Part shown: positions 1 through 12,550 of the stretch, piece after piece | How the letters are laid out: each line of letters opens with the position of its first letter | How positions within the stretch are numbered: the stretch's first letter is position 1 | Assembly: GCA_949152475.1 (NCBI GenBank) | Contig: OX424567.1 | Coordinates: 26,189,402-26,253,401 of the forward strand | Direction of reading: 5' to 3' | Length of the DNA stretch: 64,000 nt | Origin: Terebella lapidaria | Lineage: Eukaryota; Annelida; Polychaeta; Terebellida; Terebellidae | Position numbers and translations under genes: made by a program | The notes under the pieces: model-generated | The model's input: only the letters and a program-made list of their open reading frames with translations | The model's database searches: none | Told to the model about the DNA's origin: nothing

Positions 1-414
1 TTAGGCTCCGCGTGTGCCGTCTCGGCAAACAATATGGCTACGATATGGCAGGCTATAAACATGATAAACAGGAAATATTTCTGTGGTTCGTGTCAATCTC
101 TACACATCGTTCGTCTTACACGGCAATTAGTTGGGTTTTATAATGAAACTGGTCGAAAACAAGATTTGTTTCTGTCAAGGACAAACCAAGGTCATACAAA
201 CATAATAGCCTACACGACTGATACTGAATGCTAATAAACCATAATAAAGGAGATATATTTCTACTCAATAAGTAATCATCATCCGTACTTCATCATTAGT
301 TCCTCATCGGACGATTGTAGCGTATATCGTGTTGTACACGACTTGTGGGACAGAGAAGTGACAGTGTACTATCATTGACTCTGATGGAAGACAGGCAACA
401 ATCGGGCGACTTAC
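1..414 (-). other. Intron 1 of the SLC1-like gene (partial)
   Basis: Non-coding on inspection. It follows the GTAAGT donor of the SLC1-like first exon and runs off the window. I saw no second exon in it. Confidence 0.6.
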
Positions 415-643
415 CCACGACCATTGAACACAGAATGAGCGGAAGTATGATCATCTCGAGCATGCGCAGGAACAGCTCTCCCCAGATGCCGACCCACGTG
501 ATGACGTCATCTGACAGCTTGAGCGGTCGGAGTGAGAAGCCGAGCACGATCCCGACAGTGACCGAGCACATCGTGGCGATCATCAAAGGGTTCTCTCGCA
601 GCCATTTCAGAGCAGACTTGCCTGAAAACTTGCCTACTCCCAT
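415..643 (-). CDS. SLC1-like: SLC1-family amino-acid transporter, first coding exon (partial gene)
   Basis: First coding exon of a sodium-coupled glutamate/neutral amino-acid transporter of the SLC1 (EAAT/ASCT) family, a plasma-membrane trimer. The start is ATG at 643-641 with a strong context (A at -3, G at +4). The exon gives 76 residues plus one base and ends at a canonical GTAAGT donor (414-409), phase 1. Visible parts: a short basic N-terminus, TM1 at about residues 18-38 (LMIATMCSVTVGIVLGFSLR), a short loop, then TM2 with the family signature GELFLRMLEMIILPLI at about residues 55-70. The exon end falls where SLC1 proteins read (S/T)xxxG after TM2. All later exons lie beyond position 1, so EAAT and ASCT subtypes cannot be told apart. 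The open frame continues upstream to about 679 without an ATG, so no earlier start is supported. Confidence 0.86.
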
Positions 644-689
644 CGTGCTTATCCCAACACAAACCAATCCTCGTCCCACGCTCGCTCAA

Positions 690-1040
690 TCAGGAATATT
701 CCCAAAAATATATAGATGATTTATCCTTAGAGTCCAGCTGCTGTGATCTACAGTTGGCAAGGATTCCACGTATCGCCGACCAGGCGCAGTGTTTGAAGCA
801 CACAGAATTGCGTAAGTAGTGTTGCGGCCTCGTGCCCGTGCGAGCTGATATCGAGCGATCTGTCGGCGCGTGTGACGCGGCAGTGTAGTAGGCGATCGAG
901 CCCCAGCCAGTACCGCGGCTACCTGTTAAATCCCCGCGCCGGCCCCAGCGCTCACTTGGCAACCGTCTGACCACAGCCTGATCCACACCAGTCGGGCCCC
1001 GGGCGGCGGACCGGCAACAACTCTGCGGCACTCCTTCGTC
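690..1040 (-). promoter_or_regulatory. GC-rich upstream region, putative 5' UTR/promoter of the SLC1-like gene
   Basis: About 820-1030 is clearly richer in G+C and CpG than the AT-rich surroundings and lies 200-400 bp upstream of the SLC1-like start codon. This placement suits a CpG-type promoter or an untranslated first exon. No TATA box or start site could be fixed from sequence alone. Confidence 0.35.
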
Positions 1041-1835
1041 ACCACACCAATGTCTCTTGCTGGCAATTAACTATGCGCTGAGCAGGTTGCCATGGCAGCT
1101 AAAATGGCACCGTCACTTTCCATGGCATGTATCCCGGATAGCCTATTCTACAATGGGCGAGGTGGTTTTATGGGCGTTTACAGAATCAATAATTGCCGAC
1201 AATGTGGAACTGGCGTGCAGACCAGAAAGAGCAAGCTTTCTGCAATCTGATCGCTGAGCTGTTCACGGCCAATCGTTCTACAGAGAGACGGGCTGGCCCT
1301 CTACTGGAATAGATCGATAATGTTGAGCTAAGCTGATTAGGATAGGTCTGGGGTGTACCGATACTTAACCCAGTTATAGTGTGCTGCTCTGTAATACCAA
1401 TACTAGTCCGCTGAAAACATTTCATTCAATCCGTCTGACACCTTTCTAATCCTTATTAGATACACAAGAACAAGCACATGACCATGTACTAGGGGCAATA
1501 AAGTATACGAGAACAGCGCCAATCGAACGCCTCACATGTAGCCTCACGTTCTTTCAGATACGGTCTATTATTGCCCTCTCTCTCTCTCTCTCTCGGATAA
1601 AAATACCGCGATGCCGATGTTCCGGTTTCAGGAACGCCGACAGACGGCCTAATTTGTACAGTCAAGTCGGTGGTACCTTTTTATAGACACAGTGTTTTGC
1701 TCACTTTGGAAATACTGGACAATCTCGAGAAGTTTGTGGGCAAACTTTGGATTCCACAATGGCGCATGGCCGTTTTGGAAGGGTGTTCTGACATTATATT
1801 TTGATGAATTCCTGACAATACGCCAGTCTTCGTTT
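1041..1835. other. Intergenic, no gene seen
   Basis: Unannotated stretch upstream of the SLC1-like gene. The only clear feature is a short (TC)n microsatellite near 1576-1595. ORFs here are short and show no recognisable domain. Confidence 0.5.
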
Positions 1836-3612
1836 TTAGGTTACTGAGCCTAAGGTCCGATAACCTATTACCCCGGCATTGCGTCCGTCATCCATCATCT
1901 GCGTGGTCTGTCTATGTAATTTTTTATCTTTGAAGTTTACCATCGAATCTTTCTGAACTCTTGTACAAAAATGCCTAAAAATATTTCGCTTTTTACTTAC
2001 TCTACAGCTTGGGAATCAATTGTGGACATATACGAAATGGCATATGCTGAAAATTCGTGACCTCGAATTTGACCTCTGACCTCATTTCCAAGATCAAAGC
2101 TCGAAATGGCTAATATCTCACTAAATATCGACTTCACAGCTTAGGAATCAATTGTGGACATATAGGAAGTGATATATGCTGGATAGTCTCGTGACTTTGA
2201 ATTTGACCTTTGACCTCATTTCCAAAGTCAAAGCACAAAATGGCTAATATATCGCCTATTATTGCCTTTACAGCTTGGAAATCAATTGTGGACATATAGG
2301 AAAGGATATAGTATGCTGAATATTTTGATGACCTTGAATTTGGCCTTTGACCTCATTTTCAAGGTCAGAGCAAAAATGGCTAATATTTTGCTTATTATTT
2401 ACTCCACAGCTTGGGAATCAATTGTGGACAGAAATGATATATACTGAATATTCTCGTGACCTTGAATATGACCTTTGACCTCATTTTCAAGGTCAGAGTA
2501 CAAAATGGCGCATATTTCACTTTTTGTCATTCTTACAGCTTAGAAATCAATTGTGGACATGTAGAGAATGATGTATGCCGATTATTCTGGTCATGTTATA
2601 TTGACCTCATTTTCAAGGTCAGAGTACGAAATGGCGAAATTACCAGACCATTGGCTAGCCAGTAAGCTACAGGTCCCTTGGGCCTATATTTGGATTTCTG
2701 ATGACCTTGACTTTGCCCTTTGATCTCATTTTCAAGGACGGAGCACAAAATGGCTAAAATCTCACTTTTTATCAACTTTACAGCTTGAGATTATATTGTG
2801 GACGCATAGGAAATGATGTATGCCGAATATTTTTGATGACCTTGAATTTGACCTTTGACCTAATTTTCAATGTCACAGGACGAAATGGCTAATATGTCGT
2901 TCATCATTGACTTTACAGCTTAGGGATCAATTGTGCACATGTAGGAAATGAGATATGCTGAATAGTGTGATGACCTTTAATTTGCCCTTTGACCTTATTT
3001 TCAAGGTCACAGGATAACATGGCTAATATATCGCTTATTATCGTCTTTACAGCTTAGGAATTAATTGTATACACATAGGAAATAATATATGCTGGATATT
3101 CTGATGACCTTTAACTTGACCTTTGATTCTATCCACAGTTCAGAGCACAAAATGGCTTAAGTCTCGCTTATTATCGGTTTTACAGCTGAGGAATCAACTG
3201 TGTATATACAGGAAATTGTGTATGCTGAATATTGTTATGAGCTTGATATTGACCTATGACCACTTTCTCAAGGTGACAGGACAAAATGGCTGATATCTTG
3301 TTTATGACCGACTATACAACTTGACATTCAATTGTGGACACACTGGAAATGATATATGCCGAATATTCTGATGAACTCTAATTTGACTTTTGTATTTGAC
3401 TTCATTTTCAAGGTCACAGGAGAAAATGCTAATATCTTTCTCATTATTGAATTTACAGATTAGCAATCAATTGTGGACATATAGGAAGTGATGAATGCTG
3501 GATATTCTTGTGACCTTGAATTTGTCCTTATTTACACGGTCACGGGACCAAATGGCTAATATATAAAACATATATTGTCTGGTAACCTTTCTTAGCCCTT
3601 GTGCTAATTTTT
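1836..3612 (-). mobile_element. TIR-bounded element filled with a ~134-bp satellite (copy c, inverted)
   Basis: The low-coordinate end reads TTTTAGGTTACTGAG then GTCCGATAACCTATTA. The high-coordinate end reads TCTGGTAACCTTTCTTAGCCC followed by a TTAGCCC/GGGCTAA-type hairpin. These are the same two ends, in reverse, that bound the 22.6-23.9 and 25.9-28.6 kb elements. The interior holds about 12 diverged ~134-bp units, each with TTGACCTTTGACCTCATTTT and a conserved AATCAATTGTGGACATATAGGAAATGATATATGCTGAATATTCT-like stretch (read in pieces). There is no transposase, so it is a non-autonomous DNA element or a satellite-carrying MITE. The units are more diverged than those at 26-28 kb, which suggests an older copy. 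Confidence 0.7.
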
Positions 3613-4325
3613 TGACTGGTTGGCGAAAAAAATCGAAAAAAAAAGTTCGTCCCAAATCAAGTCACTATTCCTTTGGAGCCATTTCCAACAACAATTCTGT
3701 TTTTCACCAATGGATTTTTTTGGACCCAATTTGTCCTTCTTGCTGGGAGCTGTATGGAGTAAACTCCTACAACACTTCACGAGGAGCTTATTAAATATTG
3801 GCAAATTCAAATGGTAAATCTTGACCTTGAAAGTCAAAACGGATCTTTTTTATCAAAATGCGTTCAATTTTGGACTTACATTCGGCATGCGAATCATGCA
3901 TACGAATTGCTTTATGTATTTTTGACTTGTATAAATTTCCTTGCACATGAATCACAGGTCTGCGTGTAGTGGCCATTTAGATTTTTCGACGGGTCGGCGA
4001 AAAAAAAATCACTATCTGTTTTCATCCATTTCCAGCCATGAAAAAATTGCGGCATTGAAAAAAAATTTTGAACAAAATTTCAGTTTTCCTTCATAATGGG
4101 AACTGTGTGGAGTAAACTCCTAGGACACTTCAAGATAGAGGTTAAATATTGGCGCATTCAGCTCTGGAGTCACATATAGTGACTTCTGTGGTGACCTTGA
4201 ATTTGACCTTCAGTTACTTTGAAAGGCCCAAATGGCAACTTTAATGGGGGAAAAATAGTTCTGACTTAACAATATAAACTTATCCGGCAAACCTACTCAA
4301 GCCTTTGGGCCAATTTTTCTTTCAT
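3608..4325 (-). repeat. Two diverged direct repeats, probably a fragment of the satellite-bearing element family
   Basis: 3608-3835 and 3985-4190 share GGCGAAAAAAA, a GGGA(A/G)CTGT(A/G)TGGAGTAAACTCCTA block and TTAAATATTGGC(A/G)(A/C)ATTCA, about 370 bp apart. The stretch ends near 4270-4320 with TCCGGCAAACCTACTCAAGCC, a decayed match to the hairpin end of the neighbouring element. It is read as a partial or nested copy. No coding capacity is supported. Confidence 0.5.
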
Positions 4326-4767
4326 TCCTGATATGCTAAAATTAATAGAACCTCACCACATATTCACCGTGCCCCTTGTGTATTTTGTCAAACGTGCGTA
4401 GCCACGTACCACAGACAATATAGCATATAGAAATGTGAGCCTGAAAACATTGTTAGGTAAAGAATATGAGCAAAAGAATATGAATTTAACCTTTATGTAC
4501 TGAATTTTATGAGATTTTTTCCATTCATCCAAAAGTTTCCATCCATTATGACAACAGGAAATTTTATTTATTAAACTACTGAATGTCAATCTCAAGTGCT
4601 TCGTTTTCACCATCGTGACATATATTTATTGACATAAAATTATCGAAACTACATGTACACGACAATCAGGATGATATGATTGGACTCATGTAATCGGGCA
4701 AATTGATACCCCTGTAGGGTCACGTGACGCTGGAATCTTAAGTGTGGTACCATCTCCGTTACGCGGA
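4326..4767. other. Intergenic, nothing recognised
   Basis: AT-rich sequence with no supported gene, no long repeat and no RNA gene. Confidence 0.4.
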
Positions 4768-4872
4768 ACTCACTACTCTGTCGCGTGTTCATGCCACAAC
4801 TGTCGCGTTGTGATAATGAAGTATTGAATAGATGCTTTCATGTGAAATACACATCTGTCAAGCTATATAGGT
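4768..4872 (+). repeat. 105-bp direct repeat, copy 1
   Basis: Begins ACTCACTACTCTGTCGCGTG and ends AGCTATATAGGT. It is nearly identical to 5265-5369, with a few substitutions such as AATAGATGC versus AATAAATGC. The 497-bp spacing suggests a local segmental duplication or two insertions of one short element. Confidence 0.85.
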
Positions 4873-5264
4873 CAAGCTATATAGGTGGAGTTGGATTTCT
4901 CAAATAGCCAAGGGCTAATCGAGTGAGGTTTCCAACATAGTTTCACATTTGAGAACAAATACGGATACACAGGCAAACATGACACACATACATTATACAT
5001 GTTCCAATTTGTTCAAAACAGACATGACATAAGATCAACCCAGATGTAACGTGATGAGGATGATGCAAGAACAATGAAGAGTAAATGATTTAGGACTTCA
5101 AGTCTTAACTAGCGATAAAAAATCGGAATACAGCCACTGTTTGAAATGGGATGATGGTATTGGTCAACTGGAGGGAGATTATTTACTCGTAGGTGGTCAG
5201 GGATCGTCTGAAGCTGTTAATGTTTGATTGAAACAAAACGCAGTGTAGAGGAAATGAACGTTTG

Positions 5265-5369
5265 ACTCACTACTCTGTCGCGTGTTCATGCCACAACTGT
5301 CGCGTTGTGATAATGAAGTATTGAATAAATGCTTTCAGGTGAAATACACACCTGTCAAGCTATATAGGT
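5265..5369 (+). repeat. 105-bp direct repeat, copy 2
   Basis: Second copy of the repeat at 4768-4872, same orientation. The sequence between the copies has no recognised gene. Confidence 0.85.
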
Positions 5370-6315
5370 AACATATTAGGCATGTAAATTTTCAAGTAAT
5401 GACAAATGCCTGTGAATTTTGTTGAAATATTGCATAAAATTGCGGAATAACTGTATATGTAGGCCTACTTCAGATATGTTTGCCAGTCAGTTATCAGGTT
5501 TGACAATCAGCCATACGCGTGCAAACCCTGTGAACCATACTTCAAATGCGCGAATCTTTTTTCTTTCGCCCGATTAATGTTTTTGAATAGATCTGCACCT
5601 GTTCCTGTTCGTAATAGCATGTCCCGTGGACGAGGTTCACATTTCATATCGATTGGGGAATTTCGGCATCTAAAGGCCTACATAAATGACAAACTATTTC
5701 ATAACCTATTTATTTAACCAAATGTTCATTATATATGCACAGAAGAATTCATTATATGATTCATGTGAAATAACAATTCCTTTTAAAAATTACTTTATTT
5801 GTATCACAATGGCATGAAAACTTCTGTTCCTTGTTAATTCAAGCAGTTTGTGGGCAAATATGCAAATTTGCTATATTCCACAAAGTGTAACCTAAGTGGT
5901 TATATCATAATGTGTTGGCAGAGTATTTCTCAACAAGCTGGACAGTGACACATGTGGCTCCTGTTGTCTCATCAATCCTATCGTGTTCATTTTCAGCAGG
6001 AGTATGAGAATTAACCCCCATGTGTATAGGCGGTCTGCTATTATTGCTCAACGTAACTTCACTTAACTAAAGCATTGTCTGGACGGCAACACCTTCAGTG
6101 GAGAGTAATAAAATACTGATCATATTCTCAAAGCAGGATGATGACGTCATCTGTAAATCATCTATAGGGTCAGTAAAAATCGCACACTCTTTTGTTCCGA
6201 AATGTTTCCGTTGGCCACACAATATTTGTTTCTCTACTGTACATTACTTGTTGTTACTGATGTGATGGTGGCACAGTTTGTACATAACACCACAATCATG
6301 GTTAATAACCGATTT
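5370..6315. other. Intergenic, nothing recognised
   Basis: AT-rich unique-looking DNA with no supported exon, RNA gene or tandem repeat. Confidence 0.4.
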
Positions 6316-6726
6316 AAGGTAGTCCGCTCCAAACAGTGAGGGGAGGGAGTTTTTCAAAATAAATGACTGTATTAACAAAATCTCGAGCTTCAAAATGACA
6401 TATTTCATAGAGTAACTGATCAGCATCCTAAAACTGAAAAGAAAATAGGGGGTCACCGTATCCATTCTCTTGGAAAACAAGATGCAAGATGTGAATATGG
6501 GCAAAAAAAGTGTAAAAATACCATAAATTAAGTCATTTTAGTAAATGTTTGTGATTTTTTATCGAATATATCGAACAAACCAGCACAGTGACCCCCTATT
6601 TTCTTTTCAGTATTAGAATGCTGATCAGTTACTCTATAAAATATGTTATGTTGAAGAGATAATATCCAAGATATAACTTTTAAATTTTGACTTTTCATTA
6701 CCTCCCTGTTTGTAGCGGACTACGTT
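6316..6726. mobile_element. 411-bp foldback MITE
   Basis: Terminal inverted repeats AAGGTAGTCCGCT (6316-6328) and AGCGGACTACGTT (6714-6726). The inverted similarity runs along most of both arms, including a 20-base perfect block (ACTGAAAAGAAAATAGGGGG near 6433 versus CCCCCTATTTTCTTTTCAGT near 6592). No coding capacity. The family is unassigned and a clear target-site duplication was not found. Confidence 0.75.
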
Positions 6727-7780
6727 AATACAGGGTTTGTCCAATTCTCAGTTTGGAATTGGTAGAACTATTGCCGTCTCGGCTATAGATCGTAATCCAT
6801 AGTCAAATCACAGCAAATTGGCAGTGTTGAGAGCTACAAACTATTATAGTGTCAATATTTGGTACTGTTCTCATTCACACAACATGTAATGTACTTATAC
6901 TAAGGGTATAGGCATTACAGTCAACTAACTTTCTGAGTGATTTATCAACCAGTTGAAGGGGCTCTAAATACGGGCCCACTTGAGGCAGATAGCATCCACG
7001 TGGCCGGTAGTACACGAACGGTTCTGAGGTGTGAACAAGGGACATGTACACTCCACATGGGCCTTAGCTGGTATAGATTGGACAGTATGTCACTGTAAGC
7101 ATAAAGATGTAATCAAATAGCAGAACCTAAAATGGGTAAGTGACCCAAGGCAATATTTTGAAATATGTCCGTAGGTGCCCATCGAATAAGTATTTTGTGT
7201 CATTAGAAATGTGCCTCGAGTGTGCACAATATAGTTATGCAAAAACCTAGTTTTCTTCTTTGTGTATATATATTTTTTAAAATACTGATTCATAGTGGTC
7301 AGCGTCAATCATCAAGCCACAAAATATGTACAAGTGACATCCAAAGCATCAGCATATAACCAAATATACAAAATTATGTTACGAGGGCGATGTTCACCTC
7401 TGTAACCAGACCAGTTATATCGGGTGCACCTCTCTTCAGTCGACGAGGTCCACTTAACGACACTCTTGTCTGGGGGGACTTCACCACGTACGTGTGAGCT
7501 ACGTGACAAAGCCACGTACGCCAGTGGAAACTTCGGTCCGTCTTTGACACTATTCCCTAACCAAAGCGTGAGTGTGTTAGTAGTTGCACTCTGTTTGCGA
7601 CATTAACTGGCGTAGGTACATATTTAGATGCCAGGCCTACATATGGGTACAATTCGCAGCAACAAATATCTAGTCATATCAGTTTTTGTTATTTAAATAT
7701 CGGTGATTTTGACCTGAATCCATTTGCTCTTGCGAACCACTTATATATTATTACGGAGCCGCTTTTAGGACATGACAAGA
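6727..7780. other. Intergenic, nothing recognised
   Basis: No supported gene. The GC-richer patch at about 7380-7610 carries short ORFs on both strands without a recognisable domain or splice-consistent structure. Confidence 0.4.
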
Positions 7781-10130
7781 ATAAAAGTAGACCGTTCGCT
7801 CTATTTATGTACTAATAATCTTTCGTTCAATATATGAAATCGGTCGTTTTATTTATTAATCGTTCGCTCAAATTTAATCACCCTCTCACTTATATATAAT
7901 GAATCTAATATTTGCACATGGTTTACTTGATAAATTGAGCTAACGGTTTATTAAATAATAGAGTTTTAACGAACGAACGGTTTGATATATTCAATGAACG
8001 ATTACAAAAAAAGAGTAAACGGTTTATGGAATCGTAAGCTCTGTTTGATAATATGTTCACTCAGTGCACACAACAAAGTGAGAACAAACAAAATTGTGTT
8101 AACGGTTGTCAAACTAAGTGAACTATATATACATGTGTTGAATAAATAATTATCATATTGAGTTAACAATTTATTATATTGAATGAACGATTCAATAAAA
8201 TTGGGTGAACGATTTAACGGATCGAGCGAACGGTTGACCCCCAACATAATGTCCATTGTGTGTGTGTGGGGGGGGGTGCATGATCGGACATGACAAGCAA
8301 AAAGCGTGAACCGTTAACTCCGTTCATTATTTAAATTGAGTTAGTGGTTTAATAAATCGTTTACTCATTTAATTCATAGAATCGTTTGTTCAAATTATTT
8401 TTTTTATGCCATTATCTCAATTTACCAAATATATTGATCCCCTAATATGAATTAGTAAATCATTTGCTCATTTCATTAAAACCGTGTGTTCGATATATAA
8501 TTAAATCATTCACTCAATTTCACAAACCATTCTTTTCTTATAAACGTTACTTTCCAATTCCCAAACAATCAAAGCCGTAAATCAATAGGTTTCAACAAGA
8601 AATAGAAAATTTGTAATAAGTATTTACATAATAGAAGAATGAATCTCCATATAATAAATTATTCATTGTGCATATTTATGTCGTTCACACAGTTGACAAG
8701 CCAACATTACTAGTTTGCTGAATTGGGTTACTGAATGATTCAATAGACTGAACGAACGGTTTGAGCAAACCATATAGTAAATTGAAGGGATAGTGAACAA
8801 ATTAAGTGAACGATTCATTAAATCGTTTGCACAGTTTAACAATCCCGTCACTCAATATTCTTCACGAAAGGGAATAATATAATATATTGAGTGAACGGTT
8901 TGTCAAACCATTTGAACAATATGTTACATTGGGCCAATTAATCATCATATTGAGTCAACGATAAATTAAATTTAGATTTGTCTAATTAGGGGCTCCGAAG
9001 TATAATATATTGAGCGAACGATTTATTATATCGAACGAATGATGTATTATATTAAGTGAATAGTTCATTAAATCGAGTGATGATTTTTTTTCTTGACATG
9101 TCCCACAAGATCCAGACCCCATGGCATGATAGGACGTGGTGTGAACAAAAGTAAACCATCCAATCAATTTACAAATACAGTTTGCTCAATGTTGTAAATC
9201 ACTCGACTTAATATATCCTTCAACCAATATATTACTCAATATGAAGCGTCTGCTGAATATTTTATCATGTGAAGTGAAGTATTAAATATATTATCATGTT
9301 TGTGAAGTATATTGCGTGCAAGCTTTGCTAAAATCAACACGACTTTATAAACTGTTCACGCAATGTATTGATTTTTTTTTTATTTCATCAAACCGCCCTT
9401 TCAGTTGATTAAATAGTTCGTTCAATTTAATCAAACCGTTCATTCAGTTTATTAGATCATTCAATAAATGTATCCAACCATTAAGTTCATGTTCTCAAGT
9501 ATATTGAGTGAATGGTTTGCCAAACCATGTGAAGGATGTGGAGTTTCAAATCAGCTCCTAAAACTTATTATTTCGCCAAAGCGAAGAAATATCACTTATT
9601 CGTTTGCAATTCACAATATATGTTTGGTACAGCGCGGCTGATTATATATGTGCGCTCTATAAATCAATGTAAATGATATAATAAATGCAACGTACCATTT
9701 ATTATACGAGTATAGAGTGATCGGTTTGTTAAATTGAGCGAATGATTTCATACGTAGAACAAACGATTTCGAAAAATGAGCGAATGGTTCACTTTTTTCT
9801 TGCCATCGGTAATTATGAGTTTGTAATAATGTGTTCATCACAATTTGAACCAGCCCTTCCCTCAATATACTTTTAAAAAACTGGGGGATCCATTAATATA
9901 TTGAGTAAACTTTTCGTCAAACCGTGGGAATGATATATAATATATCAGACGAAAGATTTATTATACTGAGTGAACGATATATCAAATTGAACGAAAGAAT
10001 TAGTATATTGAGTGAACGATATATAAGATTGAGCGAATGATTTATTTTAATAAGCGAACAGTTTTTAAATTCAGTGAACAGTCCTATTGGGGCTCCTTCT
10101 ACAGGAGACACCTTTGAAACGATCACTCAA
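7781..10130. repeat. Decayed ~21-bp minisatellite, both orientations
   Basis: Loose repeats of a core like GAGTGAACGATTTATTAAATT and its reverse complement (CCGTTCGCTCAATTTA) fill the region in blocks of alternating polarity. In some stretches the period is near 21 bp: the minus frame at 9917-10126 repeats NLIYRSLNI-type heptads. It is highly diverged, so old. Any ORFs here reflect the repeat rather than a gene. Confidence 0.7.
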
Positions 10131-10426
10131 GATAGCAAGATAACTAGATAGGTCGAGATAACCTAACAAAGCAGTTAGTTGGTATTATTGGAGTCTACAA
10201 ACTAAGTTGTATGCCGGCAATGTCGATTTTGCCTCACCAGCTGCAAATTGCACTTGTGGTCGACAGTCAGGGAATGACGTAATATTTGTACAGTGGCGGT
10301 ATAAACACTTCATGAAGGAAACGGGGGCGCACTTCTTCCATGATTCTACCATAAAAACTGACACATATTCCGCTTGCACCGACAAAGGGCAGAAATACTA
10401 ATAACTTGGCGCGGGTTTCGCTCGGG
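10131..10426. other. Intergenic, nothing recognised
   Basis: Short ORFs on both strands mirror each other and show no domain. No repeat was identified. Confidence 0.35.
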
Positions 10427-10525
10427 TTTTGTCCGAGAAGCAGTGGAGATTTTCAGGGGTGAGCCTTATGACCTTGCTGTATTGCGAGTTGTACGGCGGA
10501 CGTGACTTATGCCATGTCGCGTCGT
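10427..10525 (-). repeat. Inverted-repeat pair, arm 1
   Basis: Reverse complement reads CGCAATACAGCAAGGTCATA then GCTCACCCCTGAAAATCTCC. It matches 12232-12322 in opposite orientation at roughly 85-90% by eye. The two arms enclose 1.7 kb and could be ends of one element or two insertions of one short repeat. A C-rich tract follows at 10549-10570. Confidence 0.7.
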
Positions 10526-10963
10526 CCTCGCGAACAAGCCGCTTCCGCCCCCCTCCCCCCCCCCCCCGCCCCCTTCTCCATCCTGGCCAATTGCCTCCCC
10601 CACAGGTGTATGCGAACCTATCGATCCTGTGTCTATTCTGTCCCAAGTATGCCTACATATCGAACCAGGGAGACAGTCGGGTGACACGTACACACGCAGA
10701 CACAGGGGATAGACTATAGACCATGCGGGGGCAGACACTCGTGTTGCTGTTTGCGACCTTGTAATGTGTGAATCACGTCACAGAGGGGACATTCAGTTCG
10801 TCCTTTCGCCTTTCGATCTTTCGTCATGTCATTTTGCATAGTGGTTGCATCAGAGACTTCGGCAAGATGTGGCCATTGGAAGACCTGTTCTAAGAAGACC
10901 TTCGTCACCGAATACACAATGATAACTGAAGTTATGATAGTGTGCCCTGATCTGTGAAATTTA

Positions 10964-11003
10964 ATGCAACTTGTGTGACAACTTGTGTGACAACTTGTGT
11001 GAC
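10964..11003 (+). repeat. 13-bp tandem repeat, about 3 copies
   Basis: CAACTTGTGTGA repeated three times in a row with minor variation. Nothing else is recognised between the inverted-repeat arms at 10.5 and 12.3 kb. Confidence 0.8.
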
Positions 11004-12231
11004 TATTTGATAGCAATAAGATACATGTACCACTGTGTTACGTTCTTCAACGTTATAGTATGATAACCTATTGCCATTTCTTGACTGTCTCGCGGACCTC
11101 TCATGACCTGAAGCCCTAGAAAACATGCTTGGATTGCCCGAACAGTATATGGTATCGGTGTCATTGGGCGCCACTTGTGAGAAGACGAAGTGCCGGGCAA
11201 TGACATGGAACAATAACGTACGACTAACTGGTTTTATCAATGTGTGTAGATAGTCACGCATCATTGTGCAACGTTGACAAGAGATGGGTTCGCTCAAAAG
11301 TGTGTGTTGTACTCGGTCTACACGAAACGCGTGTGAAACAAGTGACATATCCATACCGAACGGTTAAACACAACATAAACCGGTGGTCGGATGTTTGCTA
11401 CACAAACATAAACACCGCCCCGTTTATAATATTTCGCTCGCGTAGTCGTCGTTGTCTATGGATCAAATTGCATCACTTCAATATTATACACGCGGACTAT
11501 CTGCGAAATACTCGAACTGACTGACCCCCTCCGTAGTTCCATTGAAACTTGGTGACTGACCGTACCCAATGTCCCAGGATTGCGATGTACATGTAATTAC
11601 CCACTCTGAAGCTCAAATGATAGATTTGTGAAATAACAAATCAGCTGGCTACAACGAAAAGTGGAATGATATATTATAAATTATGTTAATTATGGTTTCC
11701 TGGAATTTCATTACGACATTACTGACACATCAGCATATAATATTTCTTGGAATTATTCAGAACAGTCGTTCTCTGGCGTGAGATATGTCACGTTCGTTCT
11801 CGACTCTTTCATTCTTGTCCAAATAAAGTCAATCCCCGTGAGAGCGACAGAGACGGCGCATAGAAAGATCGGTCTTTATTACACCGTACGTCAAAGTGTG
11901 AATGGCAAGTATGTCTTTACATGTACTGTAGGGAAGCTAAGTCGTAACGAGTCACCGAGTGTAATAACATCTTTGTTAGTCGGCCTCTTTGGTCAGGAGT
12001 CAACGGTATACATAACTCTCTCCGATACCTATATGTAGCCCCGGTTGTTTGAATGACATTTGTTTAGGGGATGGTATTTAAACACGTTTTAGTTATGACA
12101 CTGTACAGCACATGTCATTATGGTGTTCATAGGTCCTGGACTCAATGAACACTTGAAGACCAGACTCGGGACTCTTGGGACAGAGGAGACGCAGGATCGA
12201 TTGGCAAAGGGGTGGCAAAGGATATGAGGAC

Positions 12232-12322
12232 GGCGTGACATGGCGCAAGTGCGTCCGCCTCACAATTCGCAATACAGCAAGGTCATGAGGCTCACACCTG
12301 AAAATCTCCACTGCGTCTCGGA
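12232..12322 (+). repeat. Inverted-repeat pair, arm 2
   Basis: Partner of 10427-10525 in the opposite orientation (CGCAATACAGCAAGGTCATG then GCTCACACCTGAAAATCTCC). Short ORFs crossing it on both strands are read as repeat shadows. Confidence 0.7.
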
Positions 12323-12550
12323 AGTTATTAGAATGTTTGCAAGTTATCAGATTTTCTGCCCATTCTGGTCCAAGAACGAAGTTTGTTTGGAAAAAACTGC
12401 TAAAATGTTTTGGTTATTGGCAAATTATCCCCATAGGCTAGGTCTACATAAAGAGATTACAATCGATTGGTGTGATCACAACATATATTTCGCTCAACAC
12501 ATTGGTCCTTTCGAGTCGAATACTGACAATAATTTCAGAGGATGCGTGTA

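Noticed and set aside
10429-10738. Proline/glycine-rich ORFs on both strands
   Set aside because: Caused by the C-rich tract near 10549-10570; no domain and no consistent frame.
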